Of a stretch of 64,000 bases of DNA, positions 47,700 through 59,418 are shown piece after piece (positions within the stretch are counted from its first letter, which is position 1; every line of letters begins with the position of its first letter). The stretch is from Heterobilharzia americana (taxonomy: Eukaryota; Platyhelminthes; Trematoda; Strigeidida; Schistosomatidae). The notes below the pieces were generated by a model. That model saw only the letters and a program-made list of their open reading frames with translations, made no database searches and was not told the DNA's origin. The DNA lies in NCBI GenBank assembly GCA_944470555.2, contig OX104129.1, forward strand, positions 81,924,820 through 81,988,819, written 5' to 3'. The translations under genes and the position numbers were made by a program.

Positions 47700-48180
47700 C
47701 AACCGTCGTTCATCATTTTGCTCTGTAATCCAATACGGGTAATTCTCCTTATTCGCTTTCTACCTCGTAAGTGAATCAGATTGCACCTGCTATTGAGTTT
47801 ATATGTGTGATGAAACTGTTGAAATGTCCCAGTTTCAACACATTAAACGTGTCATCCACATACCGCTGCCATATCTTAGATGTAGGATCAAATTTTCGTA
47901 AAACCAGGTTTTCCCAACTACCCACAAATATATTTGCTACAAAGGGGAATATTGGGAATCCCATTGCTACTCCTTCTGTTTGTCTACATATTTTTTCCTG
48001 AAACTTGAAGACTGTGAAGGTTGAGCACAACTTTACGTCCACTGTAATTTCGTTAACCGATATCTTAGTCCTATGAGTAAGTTCTCAATCGATTTTTAGT
48101 TGATTTATGACTGCCTCCAGTGCCGTACTGATTGGTATTTTAGCATAAAGACTTATTAGGTCGATTCTTATGAGCTAAAA
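47700..48180 (-). mobile_element. Penelope-like reverse transcriptase palm (lineage P2)
   Basis: Minus-strand codons: RIDLISLYAKIPISTALEAV, stop, ELTHRTKISV, EKICRQTEGVAMGFPIFPFV, then KIWQRYVDDTFNVLKLGHFN. QTEGVAMG.P and YVDD are the RT motifs. One in-frame stop and a Ser to Phe change in GSPIS show decay. Confidence 0.82.
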
Positions 48181-48480
48181 CTAAGACCTAATGACCTATA
48201 TATAGAAGACGATGAAAAAGTGGTTAGTTTCGTTGAATTTTTATGCTCAACTTTTTTGACTGACCATGATCGTTTGTTTTGACCTATAAACTTGATCTCA
48301 CAATCATTACAAGGTATTTGATGGATTTTAATTGTGGTTAGTTGAATGTTCTGAATCTTATACTCTGTCAGCTTTCTCACTCAGCAAGTTTGCGAGTTCA
48401 AATGCTACACGAATCCCAGCAATGTTAAGAATCCAACCTAAAATTTCCTATCTTTGGAACGTCATCTAGCAAGCTATACT
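48181..48480 (-). mobile_element. Penelope-like GIY-YIG fragment
   Basis: Minus strand: KIHQIPCNDCEIKFIGQNKR resembles the start of a Penelope GIY-YIG domain. Its position before the RT palm on this strand means that it belongs to a separate, truncated copy. Confidence 0.65.
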
Positions 48481-48588
48481 GCATCACTGTATTCTATACC
48501 AAATAAACAATCTAATTTAAAGTAATTAATTCCCTTTATAAACTTCGATAAAACAAAAAGGAGACGTACATTGTCTGAACCGTGTAAT

Positions 48589-49310
48589 GTATTTGCGCAA
48601 CACATTTCGAACTATCTGATAACACACGTACTTGTCATAGGTATTTATATAAAATCTCATGAAGATAAGGGGTGAGAAAATAAAAAGAGGTCAGGTAGGA
48701 AAACTGAATTAAAGGGAGAATAACAATGAAAATCAATAGAGAGAAAAATAATAGTACATCGAACTTGGTTTTCAATAGTTGAATTTATCAAGGAAGATTG
48801 AATGTGACAACAAATTGTTTATGAACACACAAATGTATGGTTTCAACTTTCTAATAGCTAAGGAAGGCTTCAATAAATTTAAGGATCCCTCCCCAGCGTG
48901 TTTTGTAAATAGGTGTAAGGGAAGTAGCCATATCAATCCTGTGGCCTGTCTCTATGATATGTTTGGCGATCGAAGAACTTGGACGTCTGCTACCAGCACT
49001 TATGGGTTCAGGTGATTTAATTTACTTCTGAAGCCACTTTGGAACATGCTCCGAGGCCCTTACTTGCATGGATCTATTAATCCTCCCTATGTATGTGTCA
49101 CCACATGTACACTTGAATTGGTAGACACAATGGCACGTGACACTGTCCTTCACATGCTGTGGGGGGTTTGGAGGAATATACGGCCTTCGTGGTTTCGATT
49201 ACTCGAACCCTGGCTGCATAGTAAGTCCTTCTAACAGCAGCGTTAAATCTTTGCTGAAGGATTGCACTATGAGAGTCACCTTTGTACGGAAGGCTGATGA
49301 AGACATTCTT
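48589..49310 (-). mobile_element. Penelope-like GIY-YIG region and terminal repeat (lineage P1)
   Basis: Minus strand: CVYQFKCTCGDTYIGRINRS, MQVRASEHVPKWLQK, stop, IKSPEPISAGSRRPSSSIAK and HIIETGHRIDMATS, a GIY-YIG domain with one stop. The terminal sequence 48589-48760 recurs inverted at about 49690-49850. Confidence 0.8.
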
Positions 49311-49609
49311 CTTTGGGACAGACTGAAGTTCTAGTTTTGGCGCTCAGGTAATTTTGTTCTGCCTGATAAATGTTGATGGATAGTTATTTTCCAACAAAAT
49401 ATCAGTCAGTGTTCCTCTTTCATCTTCTAAAGTATCCTTTGTGCATATTCGTTGACTTCTATTGATCTTATATTAATTTTCTTTCGTGATGTTGTACATA
49501 CCCAGTAACTTACAATATTTACACTCATTCTATCACCACAACCAACATGCATATATAAGCTATACTATCATCTTCAAATTTAAACAACCTAGTTGTAATC
49601 ATAATTTCA

Positions 49610-49860
49610 TATGGTTTCTTAAATTCATTCGCCTCAAATTTGGCTACTTCCTTTACATCTATTTACAAAACATGTTGGGGAAGGATCGCTCTATTGATTT
49701 TCACTGTTATTTTGCCTTTAATTCAGTTTTCCTACCTGACCTCTTTTTATTTTCTCACCCCTTATCTTCATGAGTTTTTATATAAATACCTATGACAAGT
49801 ACGTATGTAATCAGATAGTTCGAAATGTGTTGCGCGAACAATTTAATATGAAATTATATT
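49610..49860 (+). mobile_element. Inverted partial copy of the P1 terminal region
   Basis: Inverse match to 48589-48920 with an internal gap: CTATTGATTTTCACTGTTAT, GACCTCTTTTTATTTTCTCA, CCTATGACAAGTACGTATGT. Together the two copies give inverted termini around 48589-49860. 49861-50300 holds nothing recognised. Confidence 0.7.
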
Positions 49861-50309
49861 CTACAACATTGCACAAGTTTTACATTCATAATAACTTGAA
49901 AGTAAAACCATTCAACTGTTTGTCCAAATCAGTCTATAAAATCGGCAGATTATAACTCAATTGGTTCATTTAAGGAATTTCAGTTTAACTGTACACATTT
50001 AATTTGCGACCTGGAGTAGCTCAAACTCAAGACTGAATTCACTATAGAAATAGTTATCCGTATATTCTATTAAATACTGACCATATTTTGATGACCTGTA
50101 TATCATAAACTGTATTTATAATCTTATGCGCAGATTTGCGCATTATTTCAAACAAATCCTGCTACTGTATTGTGACTTCAACCAACAAATTTACTTCAAA
50201 AGACATAATCCCTTCAGTTCAATAAAATGTTATCACTTTTTTTACTCCACGTTGTAACTTTAAGGTGAAAACACAAATGAAAACTATTACTATGGATTAA
50301 TTATAATGT

Positions 50310-50420
50310 TGTTGCTTGTATTATTCCGTCACTGAGTGGACTGAATTGATCGGTCTCCATTGGTATATAGGCTCCTTAGCCTCGATATTGATAGTCAATA
50401 GCCATCATTAATATATATAA
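50310..50420. repeat. H2 (Smα-like) terminal arm
   Basis: GTCACTGAGTGGACTGAATT, GATCGGTCTCCATTGGTATA, GGCTCCTTAGCCTCGATATT. Matches the outer arm at 13790 and 62320. No ribozyme body. Confidence 0.55.
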
Positions 50421-50734
50421 TTAAAACACAGGCAAAAACCAAAAACGTTTTTGATATGCATCCTAAAACTTTGTAGATATTAGTAACTATGAAACTCCAG
50501 TGATAAACAAAAGGTGCCAGTACTCTAGATAGAGTTTTCAACTGAACTCCAAATATGACAGATAGGACAGGTTACCTGAGCTGAAGATAGCCCTTTTGAC
50601 TCAATCCTTATCAGATTATCTTGTGATCCTGACAATTGTGATTATTTTCGGTCAGTAAAAAAAGTAATAAAACCTGTTTAATAAGGAATATGTGAGATGA
50701 AATGTTCAGATCGCGTGACATAATAGCTTTGATG

Positions 50735-51390
50735 TAGTCTCCCAATCGTCGTTTACCATCTGGCTCCGACTCGATGGCCTCGCCTGGTGCGTGATGTCCC
50801 CAGTCGGCCTTCTCAGTGAATGTCCAATCCATCTCCACTTCCTTCCTCTGCATATTTGTTGAGTGATAGGTTGTTGGTTTGTTTGCTGGTTGGTTGGTTG
50901 ACAGCCAGTCAGCCAGCCAGCCAACCAGCCAGCCAGCCACAGTGAGTTCTTTGTTGCTTATTCTTATTATTCTGGCCATCTGATCTGAGCTTCAGTAAGG
51001 AGCCAGAGAAGGCAGTTGTTCATGAATGTCTGTAGTTTGTTGGAAATGCTTTACGTAACGCGCCAAGTTTCTGAACCATCACATAGAATAAGCACTGACT
51101 TGACTGGTATTGGTGTTGAAAATCCGGATGTTGTTCACACTTTTTGCTGAGCACAGAAGATCTCGACACTGGTTTCAGGTTAATGAACGTCTGTCTTGCT
51201 GTCTTTCCGATGCTGGCTGGCTCTGACAGCCTCGTCTGTGCTTGTGCCGCCTGTAGATGAAACAGTGTTGCCTAGATAGGTGGGTAGGTGAAAGAGGCCA
51301 CTTCCTTTAAGTTTCTCCCGTTGATGGTGATTGGTGCTTGTTATTGTTGTCAGTTAAGTATCTTCATCACCTCTGTCTTCTCCATGTTCG
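50735..51390 (-). mobile_element. Family B LINE fragment, inverted sister of 45040-45900
   Basis: Minus strand reads the same RT C-terminal region as 45040-45900 with few differences, including the shared GGCTGGCT insertion (here only a few units) and MQRKEVEMDWTFTEKADWGH. The two copies share derived features absent from other B copies. Confidence 0.82.
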
Positions 51391-51419
51391 TTCTATATTC
51401 GGCTAAATTCATGTGTTTC

Positions 51420-52118
51420 ACTAATCTAACTTACTTCGACCGGCAAGTTTCACCTATGTACTTGTACTTGACCTCACAGTCATTACACGAAATTTCATAG
51501 AATAGATTATTTTATTGAATTGCTTCCATCAGATCATTACGCCAACCAACAAAGCTCACCTATGAGTGAGTTTCTATATTTTAAATGCCATCCCAATTCC
51601 AACTCTATTGAGAATCCTAAGTAAAGTTTCTGTAGTCATCATACGTACTCGTGTGAGTGTAATTATTTCCTGTCTGATGTATTCATACGAATTCCTCATA
51701 AACTGTAGAGGATAATTATTAATTACTAACACTCCTTCTACACGTTTCAACCCCTTGTTTGACTTCCTGCATTGACTAGTGACTTTTCTAGCTCTGTTAT
51801 TCAGACGTTTAACTAAACCTGACTTCACTGACAGTGGATGAGTTGAACTAAAGTCTACATACATGGTAAAATGTGTCAGTTTCCTGTAGACAGTAGTATT
51901 GAAATCACTGTCTGTCCATCTGTCAATAATGAACTCCTGTATAAATGAGCGAAATGATGTTTGAATCGTTTTGGTCTTGTTAGTGGAATCTACAGATTAG
52001 TGTGAGTTGTTTTCAAATAGGAAAATCCGCCTTCAGTGGAATGAGATACTTTTGTATATAGTTTTATACTACTCGTTAGTAGCCTGAGTTGAAGTTGGAA
52101 TTTTAATCGTGTTGCATC
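51420..52118 (-). mobile_element. Penelope-like C-terminal region (lineage P2), copy 2 of a direct duplication
   Basis: Essentially identical to 46853-47553, including the 96-codon frame beginning MYVDFSSTHPLS. The match ends at GTTGCATCA in both copies. Confidence 0.85.
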
Positions 52119-52535
52119 AGGTAACATTTGATCGATAGTCAAGTTTAAAGGGAATTAATTGGATTAATGCACAGAATAAGCGTTATATTTATGATTAAGG
52201 TAATTAATGGTAGATCTGTGGATGCATTTGATTTCTTCCTAGGCCACATTTTGCATGCGATATAGAAACAAATAGGAAAAATCAAAAATCGATCTAAATA
52301 GTAATGGCAATCTTTTTGATTAGGTAATATTACTATAAACCCTATAAGATGTCATATTCAAATCAGTTACACACAGATATTTTATAAACGTTTGATTATA
52401 CACATACGAAACTATATTCATGCTTGAAAAATCTTCATCCTAGATACTCAACTCCTTCTAGATGGAGACTAGGTACACTACCTAGAGTAATGACAATAAA
52501 AATGAAGCAAAGCTGCAGATTTATAAAATTTATAA

Positions 52536-52992
52536 GTGTTGTCAGGTTTCTTATGTTCCTCTAAGTGATGTCAGTCCACGATGAATCTCAACTCAAAGGC
52601 AATTAATAAATCTCTACAAACCTCCATATAGAATTAATCCAACGTACACTGGTGACTGTCTTCGAGAGATGATTCCCGAAGTTTCAATGAGAATTCGTGA
52701 CCAGTGGAGATAATCAAGTTGAATATGAGGGTAGTTACTTGACGACGTCATTGGATGCAGGTCGCGCTATGTCGTGAAATGACAGAGGCAGGAAATACGG
52801 AGCATTCTATACCAACCCAGTCAGTCAGTGATAACGTGCTCTCCAAGGGACCTGGTCCTGGATTCGATCCCTAGCGTAGTGCGGTCGTGGGTGCGCATTG
52901 CTGAGGAGTCTTACACTAGGACGAAACAGCTGTCAAATGCGCTGAGGTTTCCAATGTTCCTCTAACCGATGTCATTCCATGATGAATGTGAA
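52536..52992 (+). repeat. H1 repeats in tandem (one and a fraction units)
   Basis: 52536-52606 is the 3' end of one unit (TTGTC, AGGTTTCTTATGTTCCTCTA, GATGTCAGTCCACGATGAAT). A complete unit in the same orientation follows: leader, head, GGATTCGATCCC B box, hammerhead and the same end again. The distance between equivalent cleavage points (52543/52544 and 52934/52935) is 391 nt. Confidence 0.65.
52895..52940 (+). ncRNA. Hammerhead ribozyme (H1), stem I closing pair mismatched
   Basis: GCATTG, CTGAGGA (52901-52907), GTCT..GGAC, GAAA, CAGCTGTC, AAATGC. Core and stem III are intact. The stem I pair next to the core is G opposite A, which probably slows cleavage. Confidence 0.6.
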
Positions 52993-53505
52993 CCTAAAAT
53001 TTTATCTGTATCTTCTCTTCAGCATGCAAAGAATAATTTACAGAGAATCAGTATCATGTAACATTATTAACTTACTTTATCTCTTAATAGAAATACAGTT
53101 ATCATATATACTTGACAAGATATAGAATTCTATACACCGATTTCATATGAATATTTAAGATTATTTCTACCGTTAACATTGTAAGCTATGTATGTGATAA
53201 TTATTCCCTATGCTGTGTAATTGCCTTTCAATTAATGATGTTGGCAGTTTATTCGATTTTATAGTTTATCTAACCAGCATTTATTATGGGCACACCATAT
53301 GTGTCAAGTAAACTGAAGCCTTCTATGTCATTAGCTAGATTCATTCAGGCTAATTCACGTAATCCAGTAATTGCAAAAACGGACTAATAATTTAAAGACT
53401 TGATTGAGGCAAGTAACTTTCTTAATATTCACCTAAAGTATTCTTCAGGCATCGAAAAAGATTACACCAATATTTTAAAAAGAATTATTATTATTATCTG
53501 TCTTC

Positions 53506-55134
53506 TGGGTTCCTAGTCAAACATACCGATTCAGTAGCACGTCGCCATTCCACTCTCTTCTCTGCAGTCTTCAAATCATGGCTCCACGACTCCCCACAAG
53601 CTACCATTTCTTCCTCATATCTCCTCCATGTTACCCTCGCCTCGAACGCCCAACTCGTCGTTTCCACTTCGGATTCCACTCGAGGGTCTTGCCTGGCACG
53701 TGATGTCCACAACGGTCATCTCAGTGTATGTCCAATCCAATCCAATCCATCTCCACTTCCTTCTGCATGTTTGTTGGGTGATAGATTCTTGGTTGGTTAG
53801 TTCTCAGAGTTCCTTGTTGCTTACTCTTTCTGGTCATCTGGTCTTCAGTATCGAGCGTAGGCGGCAGCCGTTGACGAATGTCTGCAGTTTGTTGGAAATG
53901 CTTTTCGTAACACGCCAAGTCTCTCAACCATCACATACAAGAAGCACTGACTCGACCGACTTAGTGTTGAAAATTCGGATCTTGTTCTTTATGCTGAGTG
54001 CAGTAGATCTCCACACTGATTTCAGATTAGTGAAAGTCTGTCTTGTTGTCTTTCTGATCCTGGCTTCGACATTCTCATCTGTGCCTGTGCCACCTGTAGT
54101 TGAAACGATGCTGCATTCCCTAGGTAGGGGAAAGAGACAAGTTGCTTTAGGTTTCTCCCGTTGATGGTGATTGGAGCTTCTTGTTGTTGTTGTTGTTGTT
54201 GGTTGGGTATCTTCATCCCCTGTGTCTTCTCCGCATTCGCTTGAAGTCCCGTCTTCGATGCCTTTTCTGTCAACTTGTATATGACAAGAAAACCATTTCA
54301 CTGAAGACAGGTATTCCTTCGCAGCAAGTAATTTATCACAGCTGTACAATCATATTTATGACAACGGAACACAAACAGCAGACTATCAATGAATAATATT
54401 TTGAGATGGTAATTTCAACACTGTACTGAAATGGAGAACAGAACATGAGCACATATAGAGAAAACAAACTAATAAGTAGTCTACAATAAATGACAAAAGT
54501 AGTCAAAAAAGCACACTATTTATTGAGGTGCTAATCTTTCCTAAGTGTCCAGTATCATAGTTAAGTATATTCTTAACAGGTGGAAACAAAGAAATTAAAG
54601 AAGCAAGGCTCATGATCGAATTGATGTTCGATGAAATCGACTCTTCTCACTGCGAACTCGATGAGGCGAAACGAAACATGAATGCTATCATTGATATTTT
54701 CCGTCATCAGTCTATGGTGTTTTTTAGTTTCAAAATATTTGAGATCACTTAGGCTAGTAAGTTTTAATGCGTGTTTGTTGAATTTCGAATCCATGGCCTA
54801 GTTGCACAAGGAGAGTTGAACAGTAAGTGATCCGAAGCGTATTAGAGCGAAGACAGTGGAGAACAAAAAATAGGTTATGATATTCAGCACGAATGCAGAA
54901 ATTCTATCATGAAACACAGTAACTACTATTACCGGTAGTACGACCTAACACCCTTCAAGCGATACGAGCATAGAAGACTACGAACAATACGAACCTAGCG
55001 CTCAGCCAATCGACTCTAATGCACATCAGTGCGTCAACCACCACCACGATACGCAAAGACAAGAAGAGGACATAGAAAGCTGACAGAGAGCTTTTTACAG
55101 TCTCAACAACAGTCAAAACAGTTGACAGTGATGC
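53506..55134 (-). mobile_element. Chimeric family B element, left arm of a large inverted repeat
   Basis: On the minus strand an unidentified insert of about 0.8 kb (from 55134) is followed by the family B RT C-terminal region: LQANAEKTQGMKIPNQ, APITINGRNLKQLVSFPYLG, GTDENVEARIRKTTRQTFT and WRRATESVCLTRNPEDR. A TAA tail follows at 53486-53500. It is a near-identical inverted copy of 57788-59418: the 72-, 83- and 73-codon frames match almost perfectly. Confidence 0.85.
54573..54794 (-). CDS. 73-codon frame in the chimeric insert (left arm), function unknown
   Basis: MDSKFNKHALKLTSLSDLKY onward, with an ATG just after AACTAGGCC and a TAA stop. Identical to the frame at 58128-58349. Composition is plausible for a short protein. 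I do not recognise it. It could be the start of a gag-like gene of an unknown retroelement, but nothing proves translation. Confidence 0.3.
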   Translation of the reverse strand: MDSKFNKHALKLTSLSDLKYFETKKHHRLMTENINDSIHVSFRLIEFAVRRVDFIEHQFDHEPCFFNFFVSTC

Positions 55135-55394
55135 TGAAGACATACATTTATAAATGACCTTGACAATACTAAATCCATATATAGGTTAGAACAGTTAACA
55201 ACCAATGAGACTTCAGCTTTGAGAGCAGATGGAAGAAAAACTAGTGACAATGCGAAGACAGCCATGTAGGTTATTTTAAAATTATGGGCAAAATAGCAGG
55301 CAAAAGCTATACGAAATTAGGGGTATAGAGCAGTAATCATAGATTTTCATGGTCTTTGAGCCGACAAAACCCCGCCTGTTTAGCTAATTCACTA
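55135..55394. other. Unique spacer at the palindrome's inner left edge
   Basis: No match elsewhere in the window and no protein-like frame. Confidence 0.4.
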
Positions 55395-57787
55395 GTTTAG
55401 TACCCCGTCGTAAGCCCGGGTAAAGAGCGAAGGTTGGGCATAGGGCTAGCAACCTTACCCCAGAAAACCATTCCAGTCGCTAAACAAACTTCGAAGCACA
55501 AAGAAAATATAAAAAATATAAATAAACTTATTCCTCACTGGAATCGGAGAGACGAAATCACGCCGGTTGGTGAAAGCCTTCGGGAAGACAGTCGGACGAT
55601 GCATCTTCTCTCACTGAAAGCGAAAGTAAAAGTGGGGACATGGGATGTCCGCACCATGCATGAACCTAACAAGGCTGTCCAGATTTCAAAAGAGATGAGT
55701 AGGTATGGCATGAAAGTGCTTGAAATCTACGAGGAATATGCAAATGAAATGGAAGTGGACTCACCAAACTTTCAAATAGAGAGTCAATATTCTACTCTGG
55801 TCACCCAAACGACAAACACGAGCAAACGGAGGGAGTGGCTATCATGGTGTCCTCAAGAGCATCGAAGGCTCTCTCTCATGCAGCGGGAACAAATCACCTC
55901 CTCCAGGATCATGACAGCAAAACTCAACTCAAAAGGAAGGAAAGTCATAATTATACAATGCTCTACTACGCAACTACAAATAATGCGGATCGCTAGAAGA
56001 AAGAGGAATTCTACGGACAACTGCAATCAGTACTGGACAAGACCCCACCTGAGATGATGACATCAAAATTCTAATGCGTGGGGTGTCATGATTGTCACAC
56101 TCGGAGCAGTTAACACAGGAACAGAACCAATCATGGGTCGAGAAGCACTCGGTGAAATGATGAGTGAGAACGGAGAACTGTTTACAGATTACTGCGCATT
56201 CAACAATTTGGTGGTTGAAGGCAGTGTGTACAAACACAAGGATATTCCTAAAGCTACATGGACTTCACCAGATGGACGCATTTAAAATCAGATCGACTTC
56301 ATCTCAATGTGAAGAAAGTGGAGACGCAACCTAATGGACAAAAGATCAGATCAAGAAGAGGAGAAGGTGTAAGTGGTTCAAGCCACTCACTACCTACTGC
56401 AACGAACCTAACTTCCAAATCAAGTTGTAAGCCTTCAAGGAAGTTAGTGGTAGACCACAGTTGAAGTTCAACACCCAACCAGAACAGAAAGCGAACTGAA
56501 GGAGGAAACTTTAAAGGACATCTTCACATCAATCAGCCATCAGAACAAAATGGTAGACATTGAGTATCATCCCTGAAGGAACCACCATGAAAGAACAATG
56601 GGACTCTTTGAAATTGACATGGAAGGAAACCTGCAAAACCATGTTAGGAAGGAGGAAGAAACAAGACAAGGAATGGATCTCGACGGACACATGGAAGCTG
56701 ACAGAGCAAGGAGAGGAAGATGGTGATGGTGAAATAGAAGATGAACCAGTGCAGTGCAATGCAAGGATGAACAACGAAAAGAAGAACTGACTACAACCTA
56801 TAAAACACTACACTGCACAAAGAAGTGAAGAAGAGTGCACGAAAACACGAAAGACACTTCTACGACACACTCACAACTGAAGCAGAACAGGTTGCAGGAG
56901 AGACCTGACAACATTATATCAAATAACCAGGTTGATATCTGGCAAGAGATCAACACAGATGAAACCAATAAAAGGTGATGAACGGAATTTAACTGGCAAA
57001 GAAGAGAAACAAAGGAAACGATGGGCCGACCACTTCAAAAAGATCTTGAATCGACCACCACCACTACACCACTGCCACCTGCAACTATTCCAGATTAGCA
57101 CTAGCTACCACAGAACTGCCAGTGAACACAGGCCCTCCAGCGAAAGCCGAATTCCTGAACGCCATAAAGCTACTGAAGTGTGGGAAAGCAGCAGGACCAG
57201 ATGGAATTCCACCAGAAGCACTGAGAACAGACGTAAAGACAACAGCGGACATGCTCATACCACTACTGCAGAAGGTTTGCAAAGGAGGAAGGAAGGGAAG
57301 GTACCTGCCTATTGACTGGAAGGAGGGCTACCTTGTCAAACTCCCAAAGAAGCGAGACCTAAGTCTTTGAAAGAACTGGCGCGGAATCATGCTCCACTCC
57401 TGTCCACCTCAAGCAAGTAAAATATTAGGCCACATCATCCTGGAGAGACTAAGAGATACTCTGGATTCAAAATTACGACCGAAACAGACCTGCTGGCTTC
57501 AGACAGAACAAATCATGTGTGGACCAAATTGCAAAGCCACACACTTTCATAGAACACGGCGTAGAATGGCAGTTAACTCTTTACCTCAACTTCATCGACT
57601 CTGAAAAGGCCTTCGACAGCCTAGAATGAGAAGTAATTTGGCAGCTGCCTCAACACAACGCTTTTAGTGCCGCAAACCTTTATCAATCTCATTCAACAGC
57701 AATATGAAGACTCCACTTGCCAAGTGATTCATAATGGAAAGCTTGGTGATGCCTCTGAAGTGAAGTGAAGACGGGTAAAACAAGGTT
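55395..57787 (+). mobile_element. Family B LINE, 5' part to mid-RT
   Basis: Leader, then VKVGTWDVRTMHEPNKAVQI and EMSRYGMKVLEIYEEY (endonuclease strand 1), AINTGTEPIMGRE-like, YCAFNNLVVEGSVYKHKDIP, KATWTSPDGRI, RRKKQDKEWISTDTWK, GPPAKAEFLNAIKLLKCGKA, AAGPDGIPPEALRTDVKTTA, DWKEGYLVKLPKKRDLS, LNFIDSEKAFDSLE and VKTG.KQGCI. At that RT motif the sequence passes into the foreign insert at 57788. Frameshifts and stops run throughout. It supplies the 5' half that the chimeric arms lack. Confidence 0.82.
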
Positions 57788-59418
57788 GCATCACTGTCAA
57801 CTGTTTTGACTGTTGTTGAGACTGTAAAAAGCTCTCTGTCAGCTTTCTATGTCCTCTTCTTGTCTTTGCGTATCGTGGTGGTGGTTGACGCACTGATGTG
57901 CATTAGAGTCGATTGGCTGAGCGCTAGGTTCGTATTGTTCGTAGTCTTCTATGCTCGTATCGCTTGAAGGGTGTTAGGTCGTACTACCGGTAATAGTAGT
58001 TACTGTGTTTCATGATAGAATTTCTGCATTCGTGCTGAATATCATAACCTATTTTTTGTTCTCCACTGTCTTCGCTCTAATACGCTTCGGATCACTTACT
58101 GTTCAACTCTCCTTGTGCAACTAGGCCATGGATTCGAAATTCAACAAACACGCATTAAAACTTACTAGCCTAAGTGATCTCAAATATTTTGAAACTAAAA
58201 AACACCATAGACTGATGACGGAAAATATCAATGATAGCATTCATGTTTCGTTTCGCCTCATCGAGTTCGCAGTGAGAAGAGTCGATTTCATCGAACATCA
58301 ATTCGATCATGAGCCTTGCTTCTTTAATTTCTTTGTTTCCACCTGTTAAGAATATACTTAACTATGATACTGGACACTTAGGAAAGATTAGCACCTCAAT
58401 AAATAGTGTGCTTTTTTGACTACTTTTGTCATTTATTGTAGACTACTTATTAGTTTGTTTTCTCTATATGTGCTCATGTTCTGTTCTCCATTTCAGTACA
58501 GTGTTGAAATTACCATCTCAAAATATTATTCATTGATAGTCTGCTGTTTGTGTTCCGTTGTCATAAATATGATTGTACAGCTGTGATAAATTACTTTGCT
58601 GCGAAGGAATACCTGTCTTCAGTGAAATGGTTTTCTTGTCATATACAAGTTGACAGAAAAGGCATCGAAGACGGGACTTCAAGCGAATGCGGAGAAGACA
58701 CAGGGGATGAAGATACCCAACCAACAACAACAACAACAACAAGAAGCTCCAATCACCATCAACGGGAGAAACCTAAAGCAACTTGTCTCTTTCCCCTACC
58801 TAGGGAATGCAGCATCGTTTCAACTACAGGTGGCACAGGCACAGATGAGAATGTCGAAGCCAGGATCAGAAAGACAACAAGACAGACTTTCACTAATCTG
58901 AAATCAGTGTGGAGATCTACTGCACTCAGCATAAAGAACAAGATCCGAATTTTCAACACTAAGTCGGTCGAGTCAGTGCTTCTTGTATGTGATGGTTGAG
59001 AGACTTGGCGTGTTACGAAAAGCATTTCCAACAAACTGCAGACATTCGTCAACGGCTGCCGCCTACGCTCGATACTGAAGACCAGATGACCAGAAAGAGT
59101 AAGCAACAAGGAACTCTGAGAACTAACCAACCAAGAATCTATCACCCAACAAACATGCAGAAGGAAGTGGAGATGGATTGGATTGGATTGGACATACACT
59201 GAGATGACCGTTTGTGGACATCACGTGCCAGGCAAGACCCTCGAGTGGAATCCGAAGTGGAAACGACGAGTTGGGCGTTCGAGGCGAGGGTAACATGGAG
59301 GAGATATGAGGAAGAAATGATAGCTTGTGGGGAGTCGTGGAGCCATGATTTGAAGACTGCAGAGAAGAGAGTGGAATGGCGACGTGCTACTGAATCGGTA
59401 TGTTTGACTAGGAACCCA
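57788..59418 (+). mobile_element. Chimeric family B element, right arm of a large inverted repeat
   Basis: Starts GCATCACTGTCAACTGTTTT directly after the RT motif of the preceding B half. About 0.8 kb of foreign sequence follows to roughly 58610, then the B RT C-terminal region and the end GGAACCCA at 59418. Arms are 1629 and 1631 bp. I noticed only single-base differences, such as an extra T near 59213. Confidence 0.85.
58128..58349 (+). CDS. 73-codon frame in the chimeric insert (right arm), function unknown
   Basis: Same frame as at 54573-54794 with no residue change. Complete identity in both arms reflects recent duplication rather than selection. Confidence 0.3.
   Translation: MDSKFNKHALKLTSLSDLKYFETKKHHRLMTENINDSIHVSFRLIEFAVRRVDFIEHQFDHEPCFFNFFVSTC

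Noticed and set aside
57796..58106. LTR of a Gypsy-type element in the chimeric insert
   Set aside because: Starts TG and ends CA, but there is no second copy in the same orientation, no primer-binding site with TGG and no recognisable gag or pol.
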